Source of the DNA: Burkholderiales bacterium
GTDB lineage: Bacteria > Pseudomonadota > Gammaproteobacteria > Burkholderiales > Burkholderiaceae_C
Reading direction: 5' to 3'
NCBI GenBank assembly: GCA_003963075.1
Contig: RXJV01000022.1
Coordinates: forward strand, 1-63,318
DNA: 63,318 nucleotides
In this document: piece by piece, positions 1-11,184 of the stretch
How the letters are laid out: every line of letters begins with the position of its first letter
How positions within the stretch are numbered: the first letter of the stretch is position 1
Notes under the pieces: model-generated
What the model was told of the DNA's origin: nothing
What the model saw: only the letters and a program-made list of their open reading frames with translations
Database searches by the model: none
Made by a program: the position numbers and the translations under genes

Positions 1-2
1 GC

Positions 3-585
<583 letters not shown>

Positions 586-587
<2 letters not shown>

Positions 588-1095
588 ACAGCACGAGGCG
601 GAACACCCGCGAGGGCCCGTCGTAGCCCTCGAGGGCTTGCTGCCCCAGCTCGACGAAGCCGAGCTTGCCCAGCAGCGCGATGCTGCCTGGGTTGTCGAGC
701 GCCGTGATGGCCATCAGCGCGGTCCAACCGAGGACCTTGCGGGCGTGGGCGACGCAGGCCCGCGCGGCCTCCAGCGCATAGCCCTGGCCCTCGTGCTTGG
801 CCAGCAGCGCATAGCCGAGGTCGGGCTCGGGCAGGGCCAGGCGCTTGAACAGCCCGCACATGCCGACCAGTTCGCCGTCCGCGCGGCGCTCGATGGCCCA
901 GAAGCCGTGACCCAGTTCACGGTAGGCCTTGAACAGCCGGCCCTCGGCCCAGGCCAGCGCGTCGTCGACGTTGCGCACACCCGGGTCGTTGATGTGGCGA
1001 ATCCAGCCGGGCTCGTTGACCAGACGCAGCAGGAAGGGCGCGTCTCGCGGTGTGAATTCACGCAGCGACAGTCGTTCGGTGTCGAGGATGTGCAT
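586..1095 (-). CDS. GNAT family N-acetyltransferase (RimJ/RimL-like)
   Basis: A 169-residue protein when started at the ATG at 1095, where the sequence begins MHILDTERLSLREFTPRDAP, the usual opening of RimJ/RimL-type acetyltransferases (a beta strand with a T-E-R-L-x-L-R pattern). GTG 1122 and ATG 1119 lie in frame upstream but only add a poorly conserved tail. The acetyl-CoA binding region is near residues 105-120, in a stretch reading LLAKHEGQGYALEA. The family transfers acetyl groups from acetyl-CoA to amines or protein N-termini. The substrate cannot be read from sequence. It is divergent from the PAS-GGDEF-EAL gene, with about 65 bp between starts. Confidence 0.8.
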
Positions 1096-1160
1096 GGAAC
1101 CAGACAATATCTGGGCCATCACCGACTCGCCGCGAGAGCCGCCCGCCGCCTCAACCGTCC

Positions 1161-3407
1161 ATGTGCGAAGCGCCCGAATCCGCCCACAGCTCAGCGCTCA
1201 GTCAGGCGCTGCGCGAGCTGGACGTCATCCTGGCCAACGCCGGGGTGGGTATCGTCTTCGTGAAGGCCCGCAGGCTGGTCCGCTGCAACCAGCGCTACTC
1301 GGAAATCTACGGTTTCAACAGTCCGGAAGCAGCCGTTGGACGCAGCAGCCTGGAGCTCTACGCGTCCGAGCAGGAGGCGCGCAGCCTGGGGTCGCGCGCC
1401 TACGCGGTGCTGTCGACCGGCGAGACCTTTCGCGGCGAGCAGATCATGCGGCGCCAGAACGGCGAGCTGTTCTGGGCCCACTTGACCGGCCGCCTGATCG
1501 ACCCGGACAACCCGGCCGATGGCTCGATCTGGATCGTCGACGACATCCACGAGCGCAAGCTGGCCGATGCCGCGCTGGAGGACCTCAGCGCCGAGCAGCA
1601 GCTCATCCTCGACCACGCCATGGTCGGCATCGTCTTCCTGCGGGACCGCCGCGTGACCCGCGTCAACCGCGCGTTCGAGCAGCTGTTCGGCTATGGCCCC
1701 GGCGAGCTCGACGGCCAGTTCTCGCGCGCCTGGTATCTCAGCGACGAGGACTGGAAGGCCGCCGGCGACCTCTGCTACGAGCCGCTGGCGCGCGGCGAGG
1801 CCTTCCAGGCCGAGATGCTGCTGGGCCGCAAGGACGGCACGCCGGTCTGGTGCGAGGTGCGCAGCAAGGCCATCGACCGCAGCGACCTGTCGCGCGGTTC
1901 GATCTGGATCACGCAGGACATCACCGCGCGCAAGCTGGCCGAGCAGGAACTGGTCCACGCGAAGCACCAGCTGGAGGTCCTGGTGGCTCAGCGCACCGAG
2001 CAGCTGAGCCAGACCGTCGCGGCGCTGGAGCAAAAGATCGCCGAGCAGCAGGCCGCCGAGGCCCACATCCAGCGCCTGGCGATGTTCGACGGCCTGACCG
2101 GCCTGCCGAATCGCCACCTGCTGGCGGACCGTGCAACCCAGGCCATCGACATCGCACGCCGCGGCGCCGAGCCGCTGGCGGTGCTGTTCCTGGACCTGGA
2201 CCATTTCAAGAACGTCAACGACTCGCTGGGTCACCGCGTCGGTGACGCGCTGCTCGTGCAGCTCGCGGCACGGTTGCGCGGCGCCGTGCGCGAGCAGGAC
2301 ACGGTCGCCCGCATGGGCGGCGACGAGTTCGTGCTGGTGCTGCCGCAGACCGACATCGCCGGCGCCGCCCATCTCGCGGCCAAGCTGATGGCCCTGGCCA
2401 GTGCGCCCTATCAGGTCGAGCAGCATGAGCTGACCGTCACGCCGTCGATGGGCATCGCGATGTTCCCGACCGATGGCGACGATTTCGACACGCTGTGCAA
2501 ATGCGCCGACGCGGCCATGTACCGGGCCAAGAAGGACGGCCGCAACGCCTACCGCTTCTTCACCAGCGAAATGCAGGCGCAGTCGGCCCGCGTGCTGCTG
2601 CTGGAGAACGCGCTGCGCCGCGCGCTGCATCGCCAGCAGCTCAGCCTGCACTACCAACCGCTGTTCGCACTCGAGGCCCGGCCGGGCGAGTCGGCGGACG
2701 GCAGCGACGGCGGGGCTCGCATCGTCGGCGCGGAGGCGCTGCTGCGCTGGCATCACCCGGAGCTGGGCTGGGTGTCGCCGGCCGAATTCATTCCCATCGC
2801 CGAGACCTCCGGCCTCATCCTGCCCATCGGCGAATGGGTGCTGCGCGAGGCGCTCTCACAGCTGCGCCGTTGGGATGATGCCGGCCTGCCCGAGCTGACG
2901 ATGGCCGTGAACCTGTCCGCCGTGCAGTTCCGCCACGATGACCTGCCCGAGCTGGTCGGCCGTGTGCTGGGTGACACCGGCATGCCGGCCGAGCGCCTGG
3001 AGCTGGAGCTGACCGAAGGCGCCGCGATGGACAACCCGGCGGTTGCGATCACCGTGATGAACGAGCTGCACGCGCGCGGCGTCCGCCTGGCCATCGATGA
3101 CTTCGGCACCGGCTATTCGTCGCTCAGCCATCTGAAGAAGTTCCGCGTCAGCAAGCTCAAGATCGACCAGTCCTTTGTGCGCGACCTGACCGAGGACGCC
3201 GAGGACCGCGCCATCGTCGATGCCGTCATCCGCATGGCCGAGGCCCTCGGCCTGCAGACCCTGGCCGAGGGGGTCGAGACCCCGGGCCAGCTCGACTTCC
3301 TGCGCCGCCAGGGTTGCCAGGCGGTGCAGGGCTATCTGCTCAGCCGGCCGCTGCCGGCCGATGCCTTCGCCGAGTTTGTGCTCGCGCGGGCCATGGTGTC
3401 CGTCTGA
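1161..3407 (+). CDS. PAS-PAS-GGDEF-EAL cyclic-di-GMP turnover protein
   Basis: The 748-residue protein has two PAS domains (about residues 15-140 and 145-265), a short coiled linker, a GGDEF domain and an EAL domain. The GGDEF motif is intact at residues 386-390 and is preceded by an RxxD inhibitory-site pattern (REQD), so diguanylate cyclase activity with product feedback is plausible. The EAL motif is intact at 525-527, and downstream motifs ELTEG and [14 protein letters not shown] are the metal and loop motifs of active phosphodiesterases. No membrane segment or signal peptide is visible, so it is probably a cytoplasmic, ligand- or redox-sensing bifunctional enzyme. Which activity dominates cannot be told from sequence. 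Confidence 0.93.
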   Translation: MCEAPESAHSSALSQALRELDVILANAGVGIVFVKARRLVRCNQRYSEIYGFNSPEAAVGRSSLELYASEQEARSLGSRAYAVLSTGETFRGEQIMRRQNGELFWAHLTGRLIDPDNPADGSIWIVDDIHERKLADAALEDLSAEQQLILDHAMVGIVFLRDRRVTRVNRAFEQLFGYGPGELDGQFSRAWYLSDEDWKAAGDLCYEPLARGEAFQAEMLLGRKDGTPVWCEVRSKAIDRSDLSRGSIWITQDITARKLAEQELVHAKHQLEVLVAQRTEQLSQTVAALEQKIAEQQAAEAHIQRLAMFDGLTGLPNRHLLADRATQAIDIARRGAEPLAVLFLDLDHFKNVNDSLGHRVGDALLVQLAARLRGAVREQDTVARMGGDEFVLVLPQTDIAGAAHLAAKLMALASAPYQVEQHELTVTPSMGIAMFPTDGDDFDTLCKCADAAMYRAKKDGRNAYRFFTSEMQAQSARVLLLENALRRALHRQQLSLHYQPLFALEARPGESADGSDGGARIVGAEALLRWHHPELGWVSPAEFIPIAETSGLILPIGEWVLREALSQLRRWDDAGLPELTMAVNLSAVQFRHDDLPELVGRVLGDTGMPAERLELELTEGAAMDNPAVAITVMNELHARGVRLAIDDFGTGYSSLSHLKKFRVSKLKIDQSFVRDLTEDAEDRAIVDAVIRMAEALGLQTLAEGVETPGQLDFLRRQGCQAVQGYLLSRPLPADAFAEFVLARAMVSV

Positions 3408-3519
3408 TCGCGCACCCAGGGCCCGGGCCGAGCCAGGCCGGCCAGCCGGCGCCGGCCGCACCTGCCCCTGGGCATCCGGCAATGCCCGCGCCGTGAACCA
3501 AGCGGGACAATGTCGCGCC

Positions 3520-4320
3520 ATGAACTTCATCGACCAACTGCAAGCCCTGTCCCACTCCCGGCTCTGCGTCGGCCTCGACCCTGAACCGGCCAAGCTGCCC
3601 GGCGCATGGGCGGGCGATGCGTCCAGGATCTTCGAATTCTGTGCGGCCATCGTCGACGCGACCCACGATCTCGTCTGCGCCTTCAAGCCGCAGATCGCCT
3701 ACTTCGCCGCCCACCGCGCCGAGGACCAGCTGGAGCGGCTGATCGAGCACATCCACCGCGTCGCGCCCGGCGTGCCGGTCATTCTCGATGCCAAGCGCGG
3801 TGACATCGGCTCCACCGCCGAGCAGTACGCGCGCGAGGCCTTCGAGCGCTACCGCGCCGATGCGGTGACGCTGTCACCCTTCATGGGCTTCGACTCGGTC
3901 GAGCCCTACCTCGCCTACGAGGGCAAGGGCGCCATCCTGCTGTGCCGCACCTCCAACAAGGGCGGCGACGACTGGCAGATGCAGCGCCTGGCCGATGTGC
4001 CCGGCCAGCCGCGCCTGTTCGAGCATCTGGCGCATCTCGCCGAGACGCAGTGGAACCGCAACGGCCAGCTCGGCCTGGTCGTCGGCGCCACCTACCCTGC
4101 CGAGATCGCGCGTGTGCGCGAACTCGCGCCCACGCTGCCCCTGCTCGTGCCGGGCGTGGGCGCCCAGGGCGGCGATGCGGCGGCGGTCGTGCAGGCCGCG
4201 GGCCGCAGCGCGCCCCTGATCGTCAACTCCTCGCGCGCCATCCTCTACGCCAGCCGCGAGGCCGACTTTGCCGCGCGTGCACGCACCGTGGCCGAGGCCA
4301 CGCGGGCCGCCCTGGGCTGA
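3520..4320 (+). CDS. pyrF: Orotidine 5'-phosphate decarboxylase (type 2)
   Basis: A 266-residue enzyme that converts OMP to UMP, the last step of pyrimidine synthesis. The active-site motif [15 protein letters not shown] is present, with the Lys and Asp of the catalytic tetrad. Length and motif match the longer, mycobacterial/betaproteobacterial type 2 family rather than the roughly 230-residue E. coli type. I chose ATG 3520 because the protein then opens with MNFIDQLQ and the family core starts right after it. The frame stays open further upstream to 3220, but that part overlaps the preceding gene and has no family resemblance. The next gene starts 1 bp after its stop, suggesting co-transcription. 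Confidence 0.95.
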   Translation: MNFIDQLQALSHSRLCVGLDPEPAKLPGAWAGDASRIFEFCAAIVDATHDLVCAFKPQIAYFAAHRAEDQLERLIEHIHRVAPGVPVILDAKRGDIGSTAEQYAREAFERYRADAVTLSPFMGFDSVEPYLAYEGKGAILLCRTSNKGGDDWQMQRLADVPGQPRLFEHLAHLAETQWNRNGQLGLVVGATYPAEIARVRELAPTLPLLVPGVGAQGGDAAAVVQAAGRSAPLIVNSSRAILYASREADFAARARTVAEATRAALG

Positions 4321-4321
4321 G

Positions 4322-7300
4322 ATGGCGCGCGCCAGCGAGGACCTCAGCAGCCTGGTCGGCCACGCGGAGCCGCCCGAGCAGCAGCGCGCCCGCCTGGCCA
4401 CCAGCATGCGCTGGCACGCGGCGCGCGTCTTCCTGATGGCCTGCGGGCCGATCTTCCTGCCCGTGGCCGTGCTGCTCTGGGCCACCCGCCAGCCCGGTGA
4501 GGCTCTGGATGGCTGGCTGCCACCGCTGCTGTCGGTGCTGATCTCGGCGCTGGCCTTCGCGCGGCTGCTGATGCTCACGCGCAGCCCGCGCCGCGAAACC
4601 CATCCGGTCATCGCGCTGGCCATCATGGCGCTGGTCATCAGCCTGCCGGTGGTGGTGGCGGTGTCGCGCGACCTCGGTGTCTGGGCCTTGAGCCTCGCGC
4701 TGTCGGGCCTGATCGTGACCTTCGCGACCGGCATGCTGGGCCTGCGCGCCGGCGTGGCACTCACCGTGTTGGCGGGTGGCGCGCTGGCGGCCCTGGCCGG
4801 CGCCGAGGCCTTGGGCTGGGCCACCCATCCGATGGCGATGAACAGCCTGATGCTGCGCACGGTGGTGCAGTTCTGCCTGCTGGGCGCCGGCCTGATCGCC
4901 GGCATCGGCCTGCTGAGGATGGTGCAGCGCTCGCTGGCCGAGGCCGAGGAGCGCACCGCGCGTTTTCGCGGCCTGCTCGGCATGGCGGTCGACTGGTACT
5001 GGGAGATGGACCGCGAGTTCCGCTTCACCCATGTCACCGAGGAGAGGCCGGGCAGCTCGGGCCTGGACCTGGAGGCTCGGCTGGGCAAGACGCCCTGGGA
5101 GATCGACGGCCTGGGCCTGTCCGACGACGAGCTCGACGCCCACCGCGCCGACCTCGAATCGCACCGCGCCTTTCATGGCGTCGTGGCCCGGCGCGTCGGC
5201 GCGGACGGCCTGCCGCGCTGGGTGTCGGTCAGTGGCGAGCCGCGCTTTGACGCACAGGGCAACTTCCGCGGCTTCTGGGGCGTGGGCCGGGACGTGACGC
5301 ACGAGGTCACCGCCGAGCAGACCGCGCACGCCAACGAGACGCGCTACCGCGAGCTGTTCCGGCGCTCGCCTAGCCCGCTGGTGCTGCACCGCTGGGGCCG
5401 CGTCGTCGATGCCAACCCGGCGGCGATGGCCATGTTCGGCTATGCGCAGCGCTCCAGCATGATCGGCCAGGACCTGTTCAGCCACTACGAGCCCGGCGAC
5501 GATGAGGCGGCGCGCCAGCAGGCGGCGCGGCTGGAGGGCATGCCGCCCGGTGCGATGCAGCCGGTGACCGAGTACCGGCTGCGCACGCTGTCGCGCCGGC
5601 GCCGCCTGGTGCAGGCCACCAGCGTGCGGGTCGAGACCGCGTCGGGCCCGGCCACGCTGACCTTCTTCACCGACCAGACCGAGCAAAGCCGTGCCCAGGA
5701 GGCGCTGCGCCGGTCGGAGGGGCTGCTGTCCCATCTGGTGGCCACCAGCCCCGACCTGATCACGCTGACCGAGGCCGAAAGCGGGCGCTACGCGATGGTC
5801 AACCAGGCCTTCGAGACGCTGACCGGCTGGTCCAGCGCCGAGGTGGTTGGCCGCACCTCGATCGAAATCGGCGTCTGGAACGACCCGGCGGACCGCGATG
5901 CGATGCGCGAAGCGCTGCGCCGCGATGGCAGCGCGAGCAACTGGCCCGTCGTGTTCCGCCGCAAGGACGGCAGCACGCTGTCGATGTTGGTGTCGGTGGC
6001 GCCGTTCGCGTTGGACGGCCAGGACTACCTCGTGCTGTATGCGCGCGACGTCAGCGACAGCGAGCGCACCCGTCTCGTGCACGGCGCCATCCTGGAGAAC
6101 GCGTCGATCGGCATCGCGCTGACCCGCGACCAGCAATTCGTGCTGGCCAATCCCCGCGTGGAGGCGATGTTCGGCTGGGCCCGTGGCGCGCTGATCGGCC
6201 AGCACGGCAGCGTCGTGTGGCCCACCGTCGAGGACTGGCAGGCCGTCGGCCGCGACCTCGGGCCGCGCCTGGCGGCCGGTGAGCAGGTCGAGGCCGAGCG
6301 CACGATGCGGCGCCGCGACGGCAGCACCTTTCTGGCCCGGCTGCTCGCCCAAGCCGTGGACCCGGCCCACCCCAGCCGCGGCGGCACGATCTGGATCATC
6401 GAGGACGTCACCGAACGCCGGCGCGTCGAGGCCGCGCTGGCCCAGGCCAAGGACGAGGCCCAGGCCGCCAGCCGCGCCAAGAGCGCCTTCCTGGCCAACA
6501 CCAGCCACGAAATCCGCACGCCGCTCAACGGCCTGCTCGGCCTGGGGCGGCTGGCCCAGCAGCCCGACATCTCCGATGCGCAGCGGCGCGAGTACGTCAA
6601 CCAGATGATGGACAGCGCCGAGGGCCTGTCGGGCCTGATCTCCGACATCCTCGACCTGTCCAAGATCGAGGCCGGCCGGCTCACGCTGGAGACCCAGCCC
6701 TTCTCGCTGCGCGAGCTGCTGTCCTCGATCCAGCTCGCCTATCTGACGCTGGCCCAGGCGCGCGGACTGAGCTTCAGCGTCGAGATCGACCCGGGCCTGC
6801 CCGCCTGGGTGTTCGGCGACCCGCTGCGCACGCGCCAGATCCTGGCCAACTACCTCACCAATGCGCTGAAGTTCACCGAGCAGGGCGGCATCACGGTGCG
6901 GGTCCGGGCGCTGACCCGCAACAGCCAGGGCAGTGCCGGCGAATGGGTGCATGTCGAGGTGGCCGACACCGGCCCGGGCATCGCGCTCGACCAGCAGGAG
7001 CGCTTGTTCCAGCCGTTCACGCAGGCCGACGAATCGACAACACGGCGCTATGGCGGCACCGGCCTGGGCCTGTCCATCTGCCGCGAGCTGGCCACGCTGA
7101 TGGGCGGCGAGGTCGGCCTGCGCAGCGCACCGGGCGAGGGCGCGGTGTTCTGGGCCGAGCTGCCCCTGCCTGCTGCACCGGCGCCGATGAGCCACCAGCC
7201 GCGCGAGGTGAGGGCCGGCGCGTCCCTGCAAGGCAGGCGCGTGCTGATCGCCGAGGACCATCCGGTCAATATGCTGATCGCGGTGGCCCAGCTGGAGCAA

Positions 7301-7618
7301 TGGGGCATGGAGGTCGCCCAGGCCAGCGACGGCCGCCAGGCGGTGGAGGCCGTGCTGGCCGCCGCCAGCGTGGGCAAGCCCTTCGACATCGTGCTGATGG
7401 ATGTGCAGATGCCGGTCCTGGGCGGCCATGATGCCACCCGCGAGCTGCGCAAACACTTCTCGTCGACCGAGCTGCCCATCGTTGCGCTGACCGCTGCCGC
7501 GCTGGTGTCGGAGCGCGATGATGCCTTTGCCGCGGGCATGAACGACTTCCTGACCAAGCCCATCGACTCGCTCAAGCTCCATCAAACCCTGCTTCGCCTG
7601 ACTGGTACTCCCGCATGA
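4322..7618 (+). CDS. Membrane-bound hybrid sensor histidine kinase with four PAS domains
   Basis: The 1098-residue protein begins with a block of about five or six hydrophobic helices (residues about 37-205), then four consecutive PAS domains (about 215-330, 340-455, 470-580 and 590-705). A HisKA domain follows, with phospho-accepting His729 in SHEIRTPLNGLLGL, then a HATPase domain with NALKF, DTGPGI and GGTGLGL boxes. The C-terminal receiver domain has phospho-acceptor Asp1027 in VLMDVQMP. It should autophosphorylate and relay to its own receiver, then to an unknown phosphotransfer protein; no HPt or output partner lies next to it. ATG 4322 is preferred over the upstream in-frame start inside pyrF. 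Its stop overlaps the YhhQ gene start by 4 nt. Confidence 0.92.
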   Translation: MARASEDLSSLVGHAEPPEQQRARLATSMRWHAARVFLMACGPIFLPVAVLLWATRQPGEALDGWLPPLLSVLISALAFARLLMLTRSPRRETHPVIALAIMALVISLPVVVAVSRDLGVWALSLALSGLIVTFATGMLGLRAGVALTVLAGGALAALAGAEALGWATHPMAMNSLMLRTVVQFCLLGAGLIAGIGLLRMVQRSLAEAEERTARFRGLLGMAVDWYWEMDREFRFTHVTEERPGSSGLDLEARLGKTPWEIDGLGLSDDELDAHRADLESHRAFHGVVARRVGADGLPRWVSVSGEPRFDAQGNFRGFWGVGRDVTHEVTAEQTAHANETRYRELFRRSPSPLVLHRWGRVVDANPAAMAMFGYAQRSSMIGQDLFSHYEPGDDEAARQQAARLEGMPPGAMQPVTEYRLRTLSRRRRLVQATSVRVETASGPATLTFFTDQTEQSRAQEALRRSEGLLSHLVATSPDLITLTEAESGRYAMVNQAFETLTGWSSAEVVGRTSIEIGVWNDPADRDAMREALRRDGSASNWPVVFRRKDGSTLSMLVSVAPFALDGQDYLVLYARDVSDSERTRLVHGAILENASIGIALTRDQQFVLANPRVEAMFGWARGALIGQHGSVVWPTVEDWQAVGRDLGPRLAAGEQVEAERTMRRRDGSTFLARLLAQAVDPAHPSRGGTIWIIEDVTERRRVEAALAQAKDEAQAASRAKSAFLANTSHEIRTPLNGLLGLGRLAQQPDISDAQRREYVNQMMDSAEGLSGLISDILDLSKIEAGRLTLETQPFSLRELLSSIQLAYLTLAQARGLSFSVEIDPGLPAWVFGDPLRTRQILANYLTNALKFTEQGGITVRVRALTRNSQGSAGEWVHVEVADTGPGIALDQQERLFQPFTQADESTTRRYGGTGLGLSICRELATLMGGEVGLRSAPGEGAVFWAELPLPAAPAPMSHQPREVRAGASLQGRRVLIAEDHPVNMLIAVAQLEQWGMEVAQASDGRQAVEAVLAAASVGKPFDIVLMDVQMPVLGGHDATRELRKHFSSTELPIVALTAAALVSERDDAFAAGMNDFLTKPIDSLKLHQTLLRLTGTPA

Positions 7619-8325
7619 CCCGGCCGCCCCACAGCTTCAAGTACTACGACCTGATCATGGCGGCCTTCGTCTGCGTGCTGCTGTGTTCCAACCTGATCGG
7701 TGCGGCCAAGGCGGCGCAGCTGACGTTGCCGTGGATCGGCACGGTCACCTTCGGCGCCGACCTGTTCTTCTTCCCGATCAGCTACATCTTTGGCGACATC
7801 CTGACCGAGGTCTACGGCTACGGCCGCGACCGGCGCGTCGTGTGGGCCGGCTTCGGGGCGCTGGTGTTCTCGGCCTTCATGGCCTTTGTCGTCGTGCAGC
7901 TGCCGCCGGCGCAGAACGAGTTCATGGCCGCCTACCAGCCCCATCTGGAGGCCGTGTTCGGCAACACCTGGCGCATCGTCGCCGGCTCGATGATCGCGTT
8001 CGCCTGCGGCAGCTTCGCCAACAGCTTCGTGCTGGCCAAGATGAAGATCGCGACCCAGGGCCGCTACCTCTGGGCGCGCGTGATCGGCTCGACCATCGTC
8101 GGCCAGCTGGTCGATACCGGGCTGTTCTTCGTGATCGCCTTCGTCGGCATCTGGCCGGCCGATCAGCTGGTCGACGTGATCATTGCCCAGTACCTGTTCA
8201 AGACGATCTGGGAGGCCGTCATGTACCCGGCCACGGCCGCGGTGGTGCGCTTCCTGAAGCGGGTCGAGGGCGTCGACTTCTACGACCGCGGCACCAACTT
8301 CAACCCGTTTTCGATCAAGGTCTGA
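7615..8325 (+). CDS. yhhQ: Queuosine precursor transporter, YhhQ/VUT family
   Basis: The 236-residue integral membrane protein has about six hydrophobic segments and the family hallmarks near the N-terminus: CSNLIGAAKAAQ, then FGADLFFFPISYIFGDILTEVYG. YhhQ proteins import the queuosine precursors preQ0/preQ1 for tRNA wobble modification. The start overlaps the hybrid kinase stop as ATGA, implying translational coupling, although no functional link to the kinase is obvious. No preQ1 riboswitch is visible, as the gene has no leader of its own. Confidence 0.88.
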   Translation: MTRPPHSFKYYDLIMAAFVCVLLCSNLIGAAKAAQLTLPWIGTVTFGADLFFFPISYIFGDILTEVYGYGRDRRVVWAGFGALVFSAFMAFVVVQLPPAQNEFMAAYQPHLEAVFGNTWRIVAGSMIAFACGSFANSFVLAKMKIATQGRYLWARVIGSTIVGQLVDTGLFFVIAFVGIWPADQLVDVIIAQYLFKTIWEAVMYPATAAVVRFLKRVEGVDFYDRGTNFNPFSIKV

Positions 8326-8345
8326 GCGCCGTCGGGGCTCAGACC
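8319..8345. terminator. Hairpin between convergent yhhQ and iorB genes
   Basis: Nine-base perfect arms GGTCTGAGC and GCTCAGACC enclose a 9-nt loop and span both stop codons. Position and symmetry suggest a bidirectional terminator. There is no U-tract, so this is tentative. Confidence 0.45.
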
Positions 8346-10666
8346 GCCAGCGGCAGGCTGCGGCGGCGTTCGCCGGTCAGCGCAAACCAGGCGTTCGCGA
8401 CCGCCGGCGCCAGCGGCGGCAGGCCGGGCTCGCCGACGCCGGTGGGCGGGCCGTCGCTGGGCACGAAATAGGTCTCGATGGCCGGGCACTCGGCCAAGGT
8501 CAGCAGGCCCAGCTCGGGAAAGCTCTTCTGCTGCACGACGCCGCCGGCGATGTCGATGCGCCCGCGCAGCGCGGCGCTCAGGCCGAAGACGATGCAGCTC
8601 TCCATCTGCCGCACGACGATGCCGGGGTTGACCACGGTGCCGCAGTCGATCGCGCAGACGACGCGGACCACCCGGGGCTGGCCCTGCTCGGCGCGCACCT
8701 CGGCCACCTGCGCCACGATGCTGCCGAAGCTCTCGTGCAGGGCCAGGCCCTGCGCCGTGCCGGCCGGCCGCGGCCCGCCCCAGCCCGAGGCCTCGACGAC
8801 GCGCTTCAGCACGGCCTGGTGGCGGGGCAGTCCTTCCAGCAATTGCAGGCGCAGCGTCACCGGGTCGATGCGGGCGGCGTGGGCCAGCTCGTCGATGAAG
8901 CTTTCGCGGAAGAAGGCGTGGTGCGAATGCCCCACCGCCCGCCAGTTGCCGATCGGCACGCCGCTCTGGGTGGGGACATGCACGACCCGGGCATGCGGGA
9001 TGGCATAGGGCAGGTCGAACAAGCCCTCGGAGGCGGTCTTGTCCGGTGCGTCGCCCCGCGCCAGCAGGGCGGCCGGGGCGCGGCCGTCCGGAAAGCCGTT
9101 GCGGTTGAGCAGGTCCAGCCAGGGCGCGCGGCCGGGCGCCACGCGCTCCAGCCAGCGCGGCACCAGCGCGTCGCTGGCGGCGGTGACCGACAGCGCCGTC
9201 ACGCCGCTCTTGTCGATGCCGCCGCGCATCAGCGCCACCTCGGCCGGGCGGTAGAAGTCGTGCGTGGTGTCCTCCTCGCGCGACCACACCAGCTGCACCG
9301 GCACCCCGCCGCAGTCCATCGCCACCCGCACGGCCTGGCCGACGAAGTCGATGTCCAGGCGCCGGCCAAAGCCGCCGCCGAGGTAGGTCACCTGCAGATC
9401 GACGGCTTCCAACGGCACGCCGGCGACGCGCGCCGCCAGCTCGCGGGCCAGGCCGGGCACCTGGGTCGGCGCCCAGAGGCTGACCCGCCCGTCGCGGACC
9501 TGGGCCGTGCAGTTCTGCGGCTCCATCGTCACGTGGGCCAGATAGGGCGCGCGGTAGACCGCCTCCACGCGGCTCAGCGCCTGGTCCAGACCCTGCTTGA
9601 CATCGCCCTGGTCCAGGAAGGCGAAGCCGGCACCGGCAGCGTCGGCCTCGCGGGCCTGGCGCTCCAGCGCCGCCTGGATGGCCGCCGTGTCGGCCGCAGC
9701 GCCCGGCGGCGGCTGCCAGGCCGCCTCCAGCGCGCGGGCCGCCTCCAGCGCATGCCAGGTGGTGCGGGCGACCACGGCATAGGCCGCCGTGGAGCCGGCC
9801 ACCGGGCCGAGTTCGACGATGCGCAGCACACCGGGGCGCGCGCGCACCGCGTCGAGGTTGGCGGGCCCGAGGCCGCCGCCGAGCATCGGGCAATGGCGGA
9901 TGGCCGCAAACAGCTGGCCGGGCTGGCGCACATCCAGGCCGAAACGCGCGCTGCCGTCCACCTTGGCGGCGAGGTCGACGCGCGGCCGCGCCTGGCCGAT
10001 CTGCGTCCACTGTCGGGCCTCCTTCAGCTGCACCTCGCCGGGCGGCGTCGAGGCGGCTTGGGCGGCGACCTGGCCGTAGTGGAGCAGCGCGCTGCCGGCG
10101 TGGTGGATGACGCCGTCCTTGACCGTCAGCTCGGCCACGGGCAGCTGGTGCTGGAGGGCGGCTGCGCCCAGCAGTTGGGCACGGGCGGTGGCCGCGGCCA
10201 GGCGCAGTGGCAGCCAGGCATCGGCGGTGGACGACGAGCCGCCGGTCAGGTTGATGCCCAGCTCGCGGGCCACCTTGGCCGTCAACCACGCCGACAGCCG
10301 GTAGCCGGCCCGGTCGTGGTCGCGCGGGCCGAAGGGCATATTGCCCAGCAACGTCGCCACGTTGCCGTAGATCGTGTCGTGGCCCGCGGCGGTCAGGCGC
10401 ACGCGGTTCAGCGGCACGTCCAGCTCCTCGGCCACGAGCTGGCTCAGCGCGGTGTGCACGCCCTGGCCCATCTCGCTGCGATGCATGGCCAGCACCACGC
10501 TGCCGTCGGCGGCGATCTTGATCCAGCCGTTCAGCGCCACCTCGCCGTCGACCGCCGGCAGCAGCTCCCCCCGCCCCAGCCGCGAACGCGGTGGCATCGC
10601 GCCCCATCCGACGATCAGGGCACCGGCGGCGCCCAGGCCGCTGAGCAACAGGGTCCGGCGCTTCAT
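8339..10666 (-). CDS. iorB: Molybdenum hydroxylase large subunit, isoquinoline 1-oxidoreductase beta-like
   Basis: The 775-residue protein matches the xanthine dehydrogenase/aldehyde oxidoreductase superfamily branch typified by IorB. The N-terminus, [20 protein letters not shown], looks like a twin-arginine leader followed by a hydrophobic stretch. The molybdopterin contact GGGFGRR is present, and the C-terminal [17 protein letters not shown] carries the conserved active-site glutamate. The enzyme would hydroxylate a heteroaromatic or oxidise an aldehyde using water. The start at 10666 overlaps the iorA stop by 4 nt, so the two subunits are coupled. No cofactor-insertion factor (XdhC-like) or cytochrome partner is adjacent. 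The real substrate is unknown. Confidence 0.88.
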   Translation of the reverse strand: MKRRTLLLSGLGAAGALIVGWGAMPPRSRLGRGELLPAVDGEVALNGWIKIAADGSVVLAMHRSEMGQGVHTALSQLVAEELDVPLNRVRLTAAGHDTIYGNVATLLGNMPFGPRDHDRAGYRLSAWLTAKVARELGINLTGGSSSTADAWLPLRLAAATARAQLLGAAALQHQLPVAELTVKDGVIHHAGSALLHYGQVAAQAASTPPGEVQLKEARQWTQIGQARPRVDLAAKVDGSARFGLDVRQPGQLFAAIRHCPMLGGGLGPANLDAVRARPGVLRIVELGPVAGSTAAYAVVARTTWHALEAARALEAAWQPPPGAAADTAAIQAALERQAREADAAGAGFAFLDQGDVKQGLDQALSRVEAVYRAPYLAHVTMEPQNCTAQVRDGRVSLWAPTQVPGLARELAARVAGVPLEAVDLQVTYLGGGFGRRLDIDFVGQAVRVAMDCGGVPVQLVWSREEDTTHDFYRPAEVALMRGGIDKSGVTALSVTAASDALVPRWLERVAPGRAPWLDLLNRNGFPDGRAPAALLARGDAPDKTASEGLFDLPYAIPHARVVHVPTQSGVPIGNWRAVGHSHHAFFRESFIDELAHAARIDPVTLRLQLLEGLPRHQAVLKRVVEASGWGGPRPAGTAQGLALHESFGSIVAQVAEVRAEQGQPRVVRVVCAIDCGTVVNPGIVVRQMESCIVFGLSAALRGRIDIAGGVVQQKSFPELGLLTLAECPAIETYFVPSDGPPTGVGEPGLPPLAPAVANAWFALTGERRRSLPLAV

Positions 10667-11127
10667 GGCTTGCGGCCCTTGGCCGCCTGCTTGATCGCCG
10701 CGCGCACGCGCGGGTAGGTGCCGCAGCGGCAGAGGTTGGTCATAGCCGCGTCGATGTCGGCGTCGCTCGGGTCGGGGTTGCGGGCCAGCAGCGCGGCGGC
10801 CGCCATCAGCATGCCGCTCTGGCAGTAGCCGCATTGCGGCACCTGCTCGGCCAGCCAGGCCAGCTGCAGGGCATGGGGATGGTCCGCCGCGCCGAGGCCC
10901 TCGATCGTGGTGAGCGTCTTGCCGACGACGCTGCCCAGCGGCGTCACACAAGACCGCACCGCCTGGCCGTCGACATGCACCGTGCAGGCGCCACAGGCGG
11001 CGATGCCGCAGCCGAACTTGGTGCCGGTGAGGTTGAGGCCGTCCCGCAGCGCCCACAGCAGCGGCATGGCGGGGTCGGCCGCGGCCTCGGGCAGGGCCCG
11101 GGTCTGGCCATTGACATGCAGTTCCAT
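10663..11127 (-). CDS. iorA: Molybdenum hydroxylase [2Fe-2S] small subunit, IorA-like
   Basis: The 154-residue protein has a plant-type [2Fe-2S] domain with the cysteine pattern [15 protein letters not shown] and a following SC. A second alpha-helical [2Fe-2S] domain carries CGYCQSGM and [11 protein letters not shown]. Both clusters would carry electrons away from the molybdenum site of the large subunit encoded immediately downstream. It has no signal peptide of its own, consistent with export as a complex using the Tat-like leader of the large subunit. It is divergent from the esterase-like gene, with 57 bp between starts. Confidence 0.92.
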   Translation of the reverse strand: MELHVNGQTRALPEAAADPAMPLLWALRDGLNLTGTKFGCGIAACGACTVHVDGQAVRSCVTPLGSVVGKTLTTIEGLGAADHPHALQLAWLAEQVPQCGYCQSGMLMAAAALLARNPDPSDADIDAAMTNLCRCGTYPRVRAAIKQAAKGRKP

Positions 11128-11184
11128 CGTGAATCACCTCGGTGGCTGACACCGCAGGATAGCCGGGCGGCCGACAATCCCGGC

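Noticed and set aside
4223-7585. 1120-codon open frame on the minus strand
   Set aside because: It is antisense to the hybrid kinase, whose domains are complete. Long empty frames opposite real genes are expected at about 70% GC, and the translation is low-complexity (A, G, R, H, Q) with no domain.
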